29,703 nt of DNA, taken from positions 1 to 29,703 of the forward strand of contig DATFQY010000016.1 in assembly GCA_035263845.1 (NCBI GenBank), read 5' to 3'. Position numbers and translations under genes: made by a program. This DNA is from JAWOLE01 sp035263845 (GTDB lineage: Bacteria > Acidobacteriota > Thermoanaerobaculia > UBA5066 > Gp7-AA6). Of the stretch, positions 1-8,086 are shown piece by piece (the first letter of the stretch is position 1; every line of letters starts with the position of its first letter). The notes under the pieces were generated by a model. It had not been told where the DNA came from and did not search any database. It worked only from the letters and a program-made list of their open reading frames with translations.

Positions 1-2616
1 TTCGAGGACCGGGACCGCGTCGCGCGGTTCGAGCGGGAGGCGAAGGCGCTGGCGGCGCTCAACCACCACGGGATCGCGGCGGTTCACTCCTTCGAGGAGC
101 TGGAGGGCCGGCACTTCCTCGTCATGGAGCTCGTCGAGGGCGAAGGGCTGGACGCCCGGATCGCCCGCGGCGCGATCCCTCTCGACGAAGCCCTGCCGAT
201 CGCGCTCCAGGTCACCGCGGCGCTCGAGAGCGCGCACGAGAAGGGGATCATCCACCGCGACCTGAAGCCCGCCAACGTCATGGTCACGCCCGACGGCATG
301 GTCAAGCTCCTCGACTTCGGGCTGGCAAAAATCTTCGAGGCGGAATCGGATTCGCGGAGCAGCCCGCAGCTGACGCAGTCCCCCACGATGACCGGACGCG
401 CGACGATGGCGGGAACGATCCTGGGAACCGCCGCCTACATGAGCCCGGAGCAGGCGCGCGGCAAGGCGGTGGACAAGCGAGTGGACATCTGGGCGTTCGG
501 CGCGGTGCTCTACGAGATGCTCACCGGCCGGCGCGCGTTCGAGGGAGACACCGTCTCCGACATGCTCGCCGCGGTCCTGAAGTCCGACCCGGATTGGAGC
601 GCGCTGCCGGCGGGAACGCCGGCCAACGTCCGAAAGGTCCTGCGTCGATGCCTCGAGCGGGACCGCGACCGGCGCTTTCACGACATCGCCGACGCGCGCC
701 TCGAGCTGACGGAGCCGGCCGGCGCGGCCGAGCACGGATCCGCCGCGGCTTCCCGGCGCGGAAGGGTCCCCTTTCTCTGGGTCGTTGCGGCCGTGCTGGC
801 GGCCTTCGCCGCCGGCCAGCTCATCCACTTCGGGAAGCGCGCGCCGGTGGGCCCCGCGTCGCAGAGGATCGTCACGTCCCTCGTCGCGCCCGACGGGTGG
901 AGCCTCGATCCGTTGTCCGGGCCGCTCGCGCTTTCGCCCGACGGGACACGCATCGTTTTCCCGGTGCAGGACAACCAGGGCCGGGTGCTGCTGGCGGCCC
1001 GCGCGCTCGACGAACCCGCGGCGCGGCTGCTGGCGGGGACGGACGGAGCGCGAAACCCGTTCTGGTCTCCGGACGGGCGATGGGTCGGTTACACGTCGCA
1101 GCTGACCGGCCTCTCGAGGATTCCCGCGGCGGGAGGAGCCGTGGACTCGATCGCGAATTCCGGGCCGGGGCGGGGCGCGACCTGGAGCCGCGACGGGACG
1201 ATCCTGTACTCGCCGGCGCTCCTGTCCACGATCTTCCGCATCACCGAGCAGGATCGCCAGCGGGTGCCGGTCACCACGCTCGACGAAGCCCGCGGGGAGA
1301 CTTCCCACCAGTGGCCCGAGTTCCTCCCGGATGGGAAGCACTTTCTCTTCCTCGTCCAGCGGGTGGATCCGGCTTCGCGCCGGACGGAAAGCGAGCTCTA
1401 CGCGCAGGAGCTCGGAAAGAAGGAGCGCAAGCTCCTGTTGCGGGCGGCGTCGAGGACGGTGTACGCGGCGCCGGGATACCTCTTCTACGCCTGGAACGGC
1501 GACCTCGTCGCGCAGCCTTTCGACGCGGACCGGCTGGAGCTGAAGGGGGACCCGCTCCCCGTGGCCAAACGCGTCCAGTTCCTCGAGGACAGCTCGGCGG
1601 GGATCTTCTCGATCGCGGGCAGCCTGCTGGCTTACGCGGAAGGCGGAACGATCGGGCTCTCTCAGTTGACCGTGTTCGACCGCGCCGGCAAGCCGATCAG
1701 CTTCGCGGGGCCGACGGGAAACTACTGGACGCCGAGGCTCGCTCCGGACGGCCGCCATGTCGCCGCCGAGGTGATCGACCCGGTCAGCAGCAATCGCGAC
1801 ATCTGGACGTACGACGTGACCGGCCGCGAGGCGCCGGCGCGCATCACCTTCGACCCGGGCGACGACTACACCCCGGTCTTCTCCCGCGACGGCAAGCGGA
1901 TCGCGTACTCCTCCCTGCGGAAAGGCACGTGGTCCATCTCGCAGAAGACGCTGGGAACGGCCGAGGAGGAACAGCAGATCGTCATCGCGCAGCCCGCCGC
2001 CCAGTCGGGCCTCGCCGGCGATCGAGTGGGCGTGCGTGGCGCGGCTGCCGCCGAGCCGGCGCGCGGGTTCGTCGAGGCGGGCTCCAAGTTTCTCACGGAC
2101 TGGTCGCCGGACGGACGGTGGCTCGCCTTCAACGGGGCCACCCAGAAGACCTCGGACGACATGTGGCTGCTCGATGTTGCCGGGCAGACGGCAAAGGTGC
2201 TCCTCGCGACACCGGCAAGCGAGCGGGACACCGCCTTCTCGCCCGACGGGCACTGGATCACGTACTACTCGACCGAGACCGGCAGGCCAGAGATCTACGC
2301 TGCGGCATTCCCAGGCCCGGGAGGTAAGCGTCAGATCTCCACCGTCGGCGGACGCCAACCGCGGTGGCGCGCGGACGGCAAGGAGCTCTTCTATCTCGAC
2401 CTCGGGGGACAGCTGATGGCGGTTCCGATCAAGACGGAAGGCGGCCTGGAGATCGGCACACCGCAGCCCCTCTTCCGCACGACCGTTCGCCGTACCAACA
2501 TTCCCCAGTACGACGTGTTTCCCGACGGCCAGCGCGTCCTCGTCAACACGGTCATCCTCGAGAAGGCTTCCACGCCCGCCACCCTGGTTCAGAATTGGGC
2601 GCCTGCCGCCAAGTGA
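1..2616 (+). CDS. Serine/threonine protein kinase with TolB/PD40 beta-propeller (STK1), 5' end outside window
   Basis: The reading frame is open from base 1, so the gene is cut by the window edge. By comparison with the fourth kinase, about 47 codons are missing, including the glycine loop and the ATP-binding lysine. Visible kinase motifs are the alpha-C glutamate (RFEREAKAL), HRDLKPAN (His codon at 253), DFGLAK and the GTAAYMSPEQARG activation segment, preceded by a Thr-rich loop. One membrane helix (PFLWVVAAVLAAF..., nt 769-831) separates the kinase from a C-terminal region with many SPDGR/SRDGK repeats of the WD40-like TolB/PD40 type, ending in the family-typical NW tail. The expected topology is a cytoplasmic kinase with an extracytoplasmic propeller acting as sensor or protein-binding module. 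It is closest in sequence to STK3 and STK4. An in-frame ATG at 124 lies inside the kinase domain and is not the start. Signal and substrates are unknown. Confidence 0.93.
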   Translation, partial: FEDRDRVARFEREAKALAALNHHGIAAVHSFEELEGRHFLVMELVEGEGLDARIARGAIPLDEALPIALQVTAALESAHEKGIIHRDLKPANVMVTPDGMVKLLDFGLAKIFEAESDSRSSPQLTQSPTMTGRATMAGTILGTAAYMSPEQARGKAVDKRVDIWAFGAVLYEMLTGRRAFEGDTVSDMLAAVLKSDPDWSALPAGTPANVRKVLRRCLERDRDRRFHDIADARLELTEPAGAAEHGSAAASRRGRVPFLWVVAAVLAAFAAGQLIHFGKRAPVGPASQRIVTSLVAPDGWSLDPLSGPLALSPDGTRIVFPVQDNQGRVLLAARALDEPAARLLAGTDGARNPFWSPDGRWVGYTSQLTGLSRIPAAGGAVDSIANSGPGRGATWSRDGTILYSPALLSTIFRITEQDRQRVPVTTLDEARGETSHQWPEFLPDGKHFLFLVQRVDPASRRTESELYAQELGKKERKLLLRAASRTVYAAPGYLFYAWNGDLVAQPFDADRLELKGDPLPVAKRVQFLEDSSAGIFSIAGSLLAYAEGGTIGLSQLTVFDRAGKPISFAGPTGNYWTPRLAPDGRHVAAEVIDPVSSNRDIWTYDVTGREAPARITFDPGDDYTPVFSRDGKRIAYSSLRKGTWSISQKTLGTAEEEQQIVIAQPAAQSGLAGDRVGVRGAAAAEPARGFVEAGSKFLTDWSPDGRWLAFNGATQKTSDDMWLLDVAGQTAKVLLATPASERDTAFSPDGHWITYYSTETGRPEIYAAAFPGPGGKRQISTVGGRQPRWRADGKELFYLDLGGQLMAVPIKTEGGLEIGTPQPLFRTTVRRTNIPQYDVFPDGQRVLVNTVILEKASTPATLVQNWAPAAK

Positions 2617-2646
2617 TTTTGGATTTTCGATTTTGGATTTTGGATT
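2615..2646 (+). repeat. Heptanucleotide tandem repeat (GATTTTG x4 plus partial) at the STK1 stop codon
   Basis: Four consecutive 7-mers, GATTTTG, GATTTTC, GATTTTG and GATTTTG, run from 2615 to 2642, followed by a partial GATT. The first unit starts inside the TGA stop of STK1 (2614-2616), and the array ends four bases before the GTG start of STK2. The tract is strongly AT-rich in a GC-rich setting. It resembles the short tandemly repeated heptamers known from cyanobacteria and seen in other phyla. It occupies the place where a ribosome binding site for STK2 would be expected. Confidence 0.85.
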
Positions 2647-2649
2647 GAC

Positions 2650-5346
2650 GTGAGCCTCTCTGCGGGCACGCGACTCGGTCCTTACGAAGTCCTCGCGCCG
2701 CTCGGAGCGGGCGGGATGGGCGAGGTGTACCGGGCTCGCGACACGAGGCTGGGACGGACCGTCGCGATCAAGGTCCTTCCCCAGAACCTCGCCGGGCATC
2801 CCGAGCGGCTGGCCCGGTTCGAGCGCGAGGCGCGGTCGGCCTCGGCGCTCTCGCACGCTCACGTCGTCTCGGTCTTCGACGTCGGGCACTCGGGCGAGAG
2901 CCTCTTCCTCGTCACCGAGATCGTGGAGGGCGGCAGCTTGCGCGAGCTGCTGGCCCGGGGCGCTCTCCCCCTGCGCCGCGCCCTCGACCTCGGCGCCCAG
3001 ATCGCCTCGGGGCTCGCGGCCGCTCACGAGCAGGGCATCGTCCACCGCGATTTGAAGCCCGAGAACGTCCTGATCACGAGATCGGGTGACGCGAAGATCG
3101 CGGACTTCGGGCTGGCCAAGCTGACCGAGACCGACCCGGAGTCCGGCTCGCAGCTTCCGACCTCCGACGGGCTGAAGACGTCCGCCGGGATCGTCCTCGG
3201 GACCGTCGCCTACATGTCGCCCGAGCAGGCCTGCGGCGCGGAGGTGGATTTCCGGTCGGACCAGTTCGCGTTCGGGTCCGTCCTCTACGAGATGCTGTGC
3301 GGAAAGCCGGCCTTTCGCCGCCCGTCGCCGGTCGAGACTCTCTCCGCGATCATGCGCGACGAGCCCGAGCCCCTGCGATCCACCGAGCCCGGCATCCCGG
3401 CCAATGTCGCGTGGATCGCGGAGCGTTGCCTCGCCAAGGAGCCGGCCGACCGTTATGCCTCGACCCGCGACCTCGCCATCGAGCTCTCGCTCGCGGCCGA
3501 CCGACTCTCGGACCCGGCGAGCCGCGTCGCTGCCGGCGCCGCCCCGTCCACTCGCCGACGAGCAGTGCTCCCATGGATCGTTGCCGGGGCGGCCATTCTC
3601 GGTCTCGCGATCGTCGGAGCGGCGTTCTGGGGCCGGCGCCAGCCGACGCCTCCCCGCCCGGTCTTCCGGTTCTCGATCCCGCCGCCGGAAGGCTCCCGCT
3701 TCTTCTCGAGGTTCGACACCTTTAGCTTCGCCCTCTCGCCCGACGGCTCGCGCCTGGCGTTCCTCGGAGACTCGGGGGGAAGCGCCCGCGAAATCGTATC
3801 GGGCGTGGCGCCGACCGTGAAGGTCTGGGTCCGCGCGATGTCGGAGCTCGAGGCGCGGCCCGTTGCGGGAACGGAAGGCGCCACATCCCTCTTCTGGTCT
3901 CCGGACGGCCGTTCGATCGGGTTCTTCTCAGAGGGGCGCTTGAAGAGGATCGACCTCGCCGCAGGATCCGCCGCTCCGATCTGCGACGCTCCCCTGGGCA
4001 AGACCATGGCCGGGACGTGGGGCGCGGCGGACATCCTCTTCGCCTCGACGCTGGAAGGGAGGATCTACCGCGTCCCGGTGGATGGAAGCCGGCCGCCCGA
4101 GCCGATCATCCAGCCGGACGCCGGCAAGGGAGAGGCCCGCATCTCCTGGCCGCACTTCCTGCCGGACGGAAAGTCCTTTCTCTACGTCGTGGTGCGAAAG
4201 AGCTCCGAAGGTCGCCTGATGCTCGCCTCCGTGGACGGGGGCGCGCGGCGCGAGGTCGGGCCCATCTCCTCGAGGGTCGAATATGCGGACCCGGGCTTCA
4301 TCGTCTTTGCCCGCGAAGGGGCGCTCTACGCTCAGCGCTTCGACCCGAAGGCCGCGAAGCTGATCGGGCCGCTGCTCTCTCTCGCGCCGGCCGTGTACTA
4401 CTTCTACACGAGCAAGTGGGCCGGATTCACGACCTCGCGCAATGGAACGCTCTCCTACGAGCCGCAGGGCAATATCACCCGGCTGACCTGGTTCGACCGC
4501 TCCGGCCGGGTTCTCGGCGAGATCGGAACGGAGGGCGCCGGCGAAACGATCGGGGTCTCCATCTCGCCGGACGGACGCAACGCGCTCTTCGACCGGACAC
4601 GCCGGGACCTCGGGACCTACGACGTCTGGACGGTCGACCTGGCGCGCGGAATCGAGACGCGCCTGACCTCCGATCCCAACACGGAATTTGATCCCGTGTG
4701 GTGTCCCGACGGAAAGACGATCATCTATTCCGTCGTGCGGTCCGCATTGCCCCAGCTCGTGCGCCGCGGCCTCGCCGGCGGGCAGGAAGAAGAGCTCCTG
4801 CCGCCCGGCACATTCCAGGAGGCGCTGGACGTGACTCCTGACGGCCAGCGTCTCCTCTTCTCCCAGAGCGGACAGGGGGGCTGGGGCCTCTTTACGCTCT
4901 CGCTCGCGGCCAAGGAGCAGCCCTCTCCCGTCGTCGCCTCGAGATACCAGCAGGAGTGGGGGCACCTGTCTCCCGACGCGAAGCTCGTCGCTTACATCTC
5001 CAACGAGTCGGGCCGGCCGGAGGCGTACGTGCAGGCGCTCGAGGGCAGCGCGGAAAAAGCGCGCATCTCGACGGCCGGGGCGACGCTGCTGCGGTGGAGC
5101 CGGGACGGAAGCGAGGTCTTCTTTACGTCGCCGGACCGCAAGCTCTTCGCAGTCCCGATCCGAAGGTCGCCGTCGCTCCAGGCCGGCGATGCCGCCGCGC
5201 TCTTCGCCCTGCCGGCAGAAGGGTGGAGGGCATTCGACGTGGCGGCCGATGGCCGCTTCCTCGCGGCGGTCCAGCGTGTTTCCTACGCCTCGGCGCCCAT
5301 GGGGGTCGTGGTCAACTGGACGGAAGGTTTGCATGACGCCCGGTAG
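2650..5346 (+). CDS. Serine/threonine protein kinase with TolB/PD40 beta-propeller (STK2)
   Basis: 898 residues. The kinase domain covers about residues 10-275: glycine loop GAGGMGEVYRARD, VAIK lysine, HRD at residues 132-134 followed by LKPEN, DFGLAK, and the GTVAYMSPEQA activation segment. A membrane helix lies at about 307-328 (LPWIVAGAAILGLAIVGAAF). The rest is a PD40/TolB-like propeller with repeated SPDG motifs and a final VVNW strand. All catalytic motifs are intact. It belongs to a second kinase subfamily together with STK5 (FRSDQFAFGSVLYEM, RYASTRDLA), different from STK1/3/4. The start is GTG at 2650, giving the conserved MSLSAGTRLGPYEVLAPLG N-terminus. The bases before it are heptamer repeat without a Shine-Dalgarno, so initiation may depend on STK1 translation ending 33 bases upstream. 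The 3' end overlaps STK3 by 14 bases. Confidence 0.93.
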   Translation: MSLSAGTRLGPYEVLAPLGAGGMGEVYRARDTRLGRTVAIKVLPQNLAGHPERLARFEREARSASALSHAHVVSVFDVGHSGESLFLVTEIVEGGSLRELLARGALPLRRALDLGAQIASGLAAAHEQGIVHRDLKPENVLITRSGDAKIADFGLAKLTETDPESGSQLPTSDGLKTSAGIVLGTVAYMSPEQACGAEVDFRSDQFAFGSVLYEMLCGKPAFRRPSPVETLSAIMRDEPEPLRSTEPGIPANVAWIAERCLAKEPADRYASTRDLAIELSLAADRLSDPASRVAAGAAPSTRRRAVLPWIVAGAAILGLAIVGAAFWGRRQPTPPRPVFRFSIPPPEGSRFFSRFDTFSFALSPDGSRLAFLGDSGGSAREIVSGVAPTVKVWVRAMSELEARPVAGTEGATSLFWSPDGRSIGFFSEGRLKRIDLAAGSAAPICDAPLGKTMAGTWGAADILFASTLEGRIYRVPVDGSRPPEPIIQPDAGKGEARISWPHFLPDGKSFLYVVVRKSSEGRLMLASVDGGARREVGPISSRVEYADPGFIVFAREGALYAQRFDPKAAKLIGPLLSLAPAVYYFYTSKWAGFTTSRNGTLSYEPQGNITRLTWFDRSGRVLGEIGTEGAGETIGVSISPDGRNALFDRTRRDLGTYDVWTVDLARGIETRLTSDPNTEFDPVWCPDGKTIIYSVVRSALPQLVRRGLAGGQEEELLPPGTFQEALDVTPDGQRLLFSQSGQGGWGLFTLSLAAKEQPSPVVASRYQQEWGHLSPDAKLVAYISNESGRPEAYVQALEGSAEKARISTAGATLLRWSRDGSEVFFTSPDRKLFAVPIRRSPSLQAGDAAALFALPAEGWRAFDVAADGRFLAAVQRVSYASAPMGVVVNWTEGLHDAR

Positions 5347-8086
5347 CCGCCTGGGACCGTACGAGTTGATCGCTCCGCTTGGCGCGGGCGGCATGGGAGA
5401 GGTCTGGAGGGCGCGCGACGCGAGGCTCGACCGGAGCGTCGCGATCAAGCTGCTGCCCGAGGAATTCTTCGACGACCACGACCGCGTCGCCCGCTTCGAG
5501 CGGGAGGCGAAGGCGCTGGCGGCGTTGAACCATCCCGGCATCGCCGCTGTTCACTCCTTCGAGGCGGTCGAAGCGCGGCACCTCCTCGTCATGGAACTCG
5601 TTGAAGGCGAGGGCCTGGATGTTCGGATTGCGCGCGGGCCCCTCCCCGTGGAAGAAGCCATGCCGATCGCGAAGCAGATCGCTGAGGCGCTGGAGGCCGC
5701 GCACAATCGCGGAATCGTCCACCGCGACCTGAAACCGGCCAACGTCATGGTCGCCTCCAACGGACGCGTCAAGCTCCTCGATTTCGGCCTCGCGAAGGCA
5801 TTTGAGCGGCCGCTCGACTCGGCCGGAAGAGAGCAAGCGGCCGCGACAGGCCATCCCATGGTGATGAACAGCCCCACGTCGATTCGCACGGCGACCGGAG
5901 GAATGACACAAGCGGGAGTGATCCTCGGCACGGCGGCCTACATGAGCCCGGAGCAGGCCCGCGGCAAACCCGTCGACAAGCGCGCGGACATCTGGGCATT
6001 CGGCGCGGTTCTCTACGAAATGCTGACCGGGCGGCGCGCTTTCGAGGGCGACACCGTCTCCGACATGCTCGCGGCGGTCCTCAAGACCGATCCGGACTGG
6101 AGGGCCCTCCCCGCGGCAACGCCTCCCAACGTCCGCAAGGTCCTCCAGCGGTGCCTCGAACGAGATCGCGATCGGCGTTTCCACGACATCGCCGACGCCC
6201 GCATCGAGCTGGAGGCGACCTCGGACGATCCGTTGGCGATCTCGCAGGCGGGCGCAATCGAATCTCGCGGGAAGCGGCCAATCGCGGCGTGGGTGGCCGC
6301 CGGCGTCTTCTTCGTCCTGGCGGCGTTGCTCGCCGCGATGCTCCTCTCGCGCCGAGGAAGCCAGCGGCAGGCGGTGCGGGCCTCGATCCTCTTCCCGCCG
6401 AAAACGCAGCTCGGGCTCGACACCATTCAGCCCGGGCCGCCAGCGATCTCGCCGGACGGGAAGTCCATCGTCTTCGTGCTGAAGGAGGCGACCGGCGCGA
6501 GGCGGATCTGGCTGCGGCGGATCGACTGGCAGGATGCCCGCCCGATCGACGGGACCGACGACGCGTCCTATCCCTTCTGGTCTCCCGACAGCCGCCACAT
6601 CGGATTCTTCTCCGAGCACAAATTGAAGAGGGTTCCCGCTACGGGAGGCCCGGTGCTCTCTCTCTGCGACGCGCCGAACGCCAAGGGGGGCGCCTGGAGT
6701 CCCGAGGACGTCATCCTCTTCTGCCCGTCTTTCTCGTCCCCGATCTTCCGAGTTCCCGCCGGGGGCGGCTCTCCGGTCCCCGTGACGAAACTCGACACCG
6801 CGGCGAAGGACGCGAGCCATCGCTTTCCCCAGTTCCTGCCGGGCGGTCGCCGTTTCCTCTATCTCGCGCGCCGGGACGGCGAGAAGAACCTCCTGCGCGC
6901 CGGATCGCTCGACGGCGGAGCCTCCGAGACGATCCTCGAAACCGGGCAGCAGGGCGTCTACAGTTCCGGCTTTCTTCTCTTCGTCCGGGACCGCACGCTC
7001 ATGGCGCAGCCCTTCGACGGGAGGAGGCTGTCCGGCCAGCCTCTCCCGCTCGCCCAGGGGATCCGGGTCATCCCGGGAGCGGCATGCGCCGTTCTCTCGG
7101 CCTCGCAGACCGGCGCGATCGTGTACCAGACCGGAGAGGTAACCGGCGATTCCCGTCTCGTCTGGGTGGACCAGCAGGGCAAGCGAATCGGGACCGTCGG
7201 CGAGCCGGCCGTCTTCGACAACCCGGCCCTGTCGCCGGACGGCAAGCGAGTCGCCGTCGAGATTCTCGACCCTGCTCTTGGGTCGTACGACATCTGGACG
7301 CTGGACTCCGAGAGCGGCAACCGGATGCGACTGACCTTCGACCCGGGCAACGAGTTGAGACCGGTCTGGTCACCCGACGGCCGGCGCCTGGCTTACTCCG
7401 CCATCCGTGCCGGCCGTTACGACATCTTCATCAAGGACATCGCCGGCGGCGGAGAAGAGAAGACCGCGCTGCCTCCGCCGGGCGCGACGTCGGGCACTCC
7501 GGTCGCCACGAACTCTCTGACGCGGATGCCCGACAGCTGGTCATCCGACGGCCGTTATCTTCTTTACAGCGAGGAGACGACGACGACGGGACTGACGGAA
7601 ATCTTCGCTCTCGACCTGACAGGCAAAGAACCGCCCCGGAGCCTGGCGAAGAGCAGCCGCCGAGAGCCGGCGCCCGTCATCTCCCCCGACGGACGCTGGG
7701 TCGCTTACTGCTCACAGGAGGGTGGTCCCGGTTCCGCCGTGATCGTCGTCCTTTCCTTCGCGGACCCCCGGAAACGGTGGCAGGTCTCCGGTCCCGGCTC
7801 GTTCGCTCCGTTCTGGCGGCCGGACGGCAAGGAGCTCTACTACCTGGATGGCGAACGGCACCTGGCGGCGGTCGAGGTGCGGGCGCGCGAAGCCACGTTC
7901 GAGTGGGGCCAGCCGCGGGCGCTCTTCGAGGTAACGGACTACAGCCGGGTGGGAGCCGGCCCGTCGTCAGCCGTGATGGCCGGGGGAGCGCGGTTCCTGA
8001 GGCTCGAGTCCCGCGAGATCCCCGACGCCCCCTTGACGCTCCTGCTCGACTGGCGCGCACTGCTCTCGCAGGAGGATGCGCGGTGA
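5333..8086 (+). CDS. Serine/threonine protein kinase with TolB/PD40 beta-propeller (STK3)
   Basis: 917 residues from ATG at 5333. This start has GGAAGG at 5322-5327 at 5-base spacing and gives the family N-terminus MTPGSRLGPYELIAPLG; a longer open frame upstream lies inside STK2 and is not needed. Kinase motifs are GAGGMGEVWRARD, VAIK, HRDLKPAN (His130), DFGLAK and GTAAYMSPEQARG. The activation loop is longer than in STK1/STK4, with an inserted stretch (PLDSAGREQAAATG) also found in the remnant at 14386. The membrane helix is at about residues 317-338, followed by the periplasmic-side propeller. STK3 overlaps STK2 by 14 bases and STK4 by 4 bases (GTGA), so the three genes are probably translated in a coupled way from one transcript. 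Substrate and signal cannot be read from the sequence. Confidence 0.93.
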   Translation: MTPGSRLGPYELIAPLGAGGMGEVWRARDARLDRSVAIKLLPEEFFDDHDRVARFEREAKALAALNHPGIAAVHSFEAVEARHLLVMELVEGEGLDVRIARGPLPVEEAMPIAKQIAEALEAAHNRGIVHRDLKPANVMVASNGRVKLLDFGLAKAFERPLDSAGREQAAATGHPMVMNSPTSIRTATGGMTQAGVILGTAAYMSPEQARGKPVDKRADIWAFGAVLYEMLTGRRAFEGDTVSDMLAAVLKTDPDWRALPAATPPNVRKVLQRCLERDRDRRFHDIADARIELEATSDDPLAISQAGAIESRGKRPIAAWVAAGVFFVLAALLAAMLLSRRGSQRQAVRASILFPPKTQLGLDTIQPGPPAISPDGKSIVFVLKEATGARRIWLRRIDWQDARPIDGTDDASYPFWSPDSRHIGFFSEHKLKRVPATGGPVLSLCDAPNAKGGAWSPEDVILFCPSFSSPIFRVPAGGGSPVPVTKLDTAAKDASHRFPQFLPGGRRFLYLARRDGEKNLLRAGSLDGGASETILETGQQGVYSSGFLLFVRDRTLMAQPFDGRRLSGQPLPLAQGIRVIPGAACAVLSASQTGAIVYQTGEVTGDSRLVWVDQQGKRIGTVGEPAVFDNPALSPDGKRVAVEILDPALGSYDIWTLDSESGNRMRLTFDPGNELRPVWSPDGRRLAYSAIRAGRYDIFIKDIAGGGEEKTALPPPGATSGTPVATNSLTRMPDSWSSDGRYLLYSEETTTTGLTEIFALDLTGKEPPRSLAKSSRREPAPVISPDGRWVAYCSQEGGPGSAVIVVLSFADPRKRWQVSGPGSFAPFWRPDGKELYYLDGERHLAAVEVRAREATFEWGQPRALFEVTDYSRVGAGPSSAVMAGGARFLRLESREIPDAPLTLLLDWRALLSQEDAR

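Noticed and set aside
594..2327. Long open frame overlapping STK1 in another phase, and many similar long frames on both strands
   Set aside because: High-GC third positions leave other phases open; these translations are Arg/Pro/Gly/Ser-rich with no domain motifs, and they shadow genes with clear motifs.
3928..5541. 537-aa minus-strand open frame across STK2/STK3
   Set aside because: Arg-rich low-complexity translation antisense to two well-supported kinase genes.
6151..8082. N-terminal extension of STK4 through STK3
   Set aside because: The family N-terminus starts at the GTG at 8083 with an ideal ribosome site; the upstream part is a shadow of STK3.
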